Assembly (NCBI GenBank): GCA_902767395.1
Contig: CACXHI010000081.1
Span: 1-7,850 of the forward strand
Length of the DNA stretch: 7,850 nt
Origin: Oscillospiraceae bacterium
Lineage (GTDB): Bacteria > Bacillota > Clostridia > Oscillospirales > Oscillospiraceae
Direction of reading: 5' to 3'
Position 1 is the stretch's first letter, and each line of letters opens with the position of its first letter. This document shows, piece by piece, positions 7,842 through 7,850 of this stretch. Position numbers and translations under genes: made by a program. The notes below the pieces were generated by a model. It saw only the letters and a list, made by a program, of their open reading frames with translations, searched no databases and had not been told where the DNA came from.

Positions 7842-7850
7842 ATACCACGC

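Noticed and set aside
7676..7850. Plus-strand frame with a good ribosome site reading through the terminator and the tRNA antisense strand
   Set aside because: Residues after the first ~15 (such as GTPEGTRTPDLLV) are the well-known false translation of a tRNA's reverse strand; the terminator and tRNA explain the sequence.

Overview
The window looks like a chromosomal segment of a moderately GC-rich anaerobic Firmicute, probably a gut Clostridia member of the Oscillospiraceae kind. This placement is inference. It rests on AAGGAGG-type ribosome sites, a stand-alone 2x[4Fe-4S] ferredoxin, a rubredoxin piece, old-yellow-enzyme relatives, and a tRNA gene that encodes its own CCA.

The left part (1-2252) holds a minus-strand oligopeptide ABC transporter operon. 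oppB (828-1757) is followed by oppC (815 running off the left edge), with oppC's ribosome site touching oppB's stop codon. A sigma-A-type promoter lies at 1863-1891, and the leader contains a perfect 11-bp inverted repeat. Across a gene-free divergent region of about 500 bp, a plus-strand extended -10 promoter (2134-2162) faces the other way. It drives an FMN-dependent nitronate monooxygenase/FabK-like enzyme (2253-3239), then a small dicluster ferredoxin (3311-3556) and a ZIP-family metal transporter (3575-4354). The ferredoxin and the FMN protein may be redox partners; the ZIP gene follows the ferredoxin by 18 bp and is probably cotranscribed with it.

The right half (about 4365-7764) is a mosaic of broken genes around one intact housekeeping gene. 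An ORF ending in half a rubredoxin domain (4389-4784) precedes a complete enolase (eno, 4861-6177). Enolase overlaps by ATGA the first ~16 codons of a D-2-hydroxyacid dehydrogenase-like gene, which is then cut off. On the minus strand are an alpha/beta hydrolase with a one-base frameshift at its nucleophile elbow (7076-6184) and, ATGA-coupled upstream of it, an NADH:flavin oxidoreductase that has lost its N-terminus and most of its barrel (7495-7073). The area ends at tRNA-Arg(ACG) (7841-7765, minus), whose long terminator hairpin begins right after the CCA. Truncations next to a tRNA suggest repeated recombination or gene decay there, although assembly chimerism cannot be excluded from sequence alone.

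No CRISPR array, insertion sequence, integrase, phage gene or complete new system is visible. The most notable points are the decay mosaic, the FMN enzyme whose usual catalytic His position is Thr, and the leader hairpin of the opp operon.
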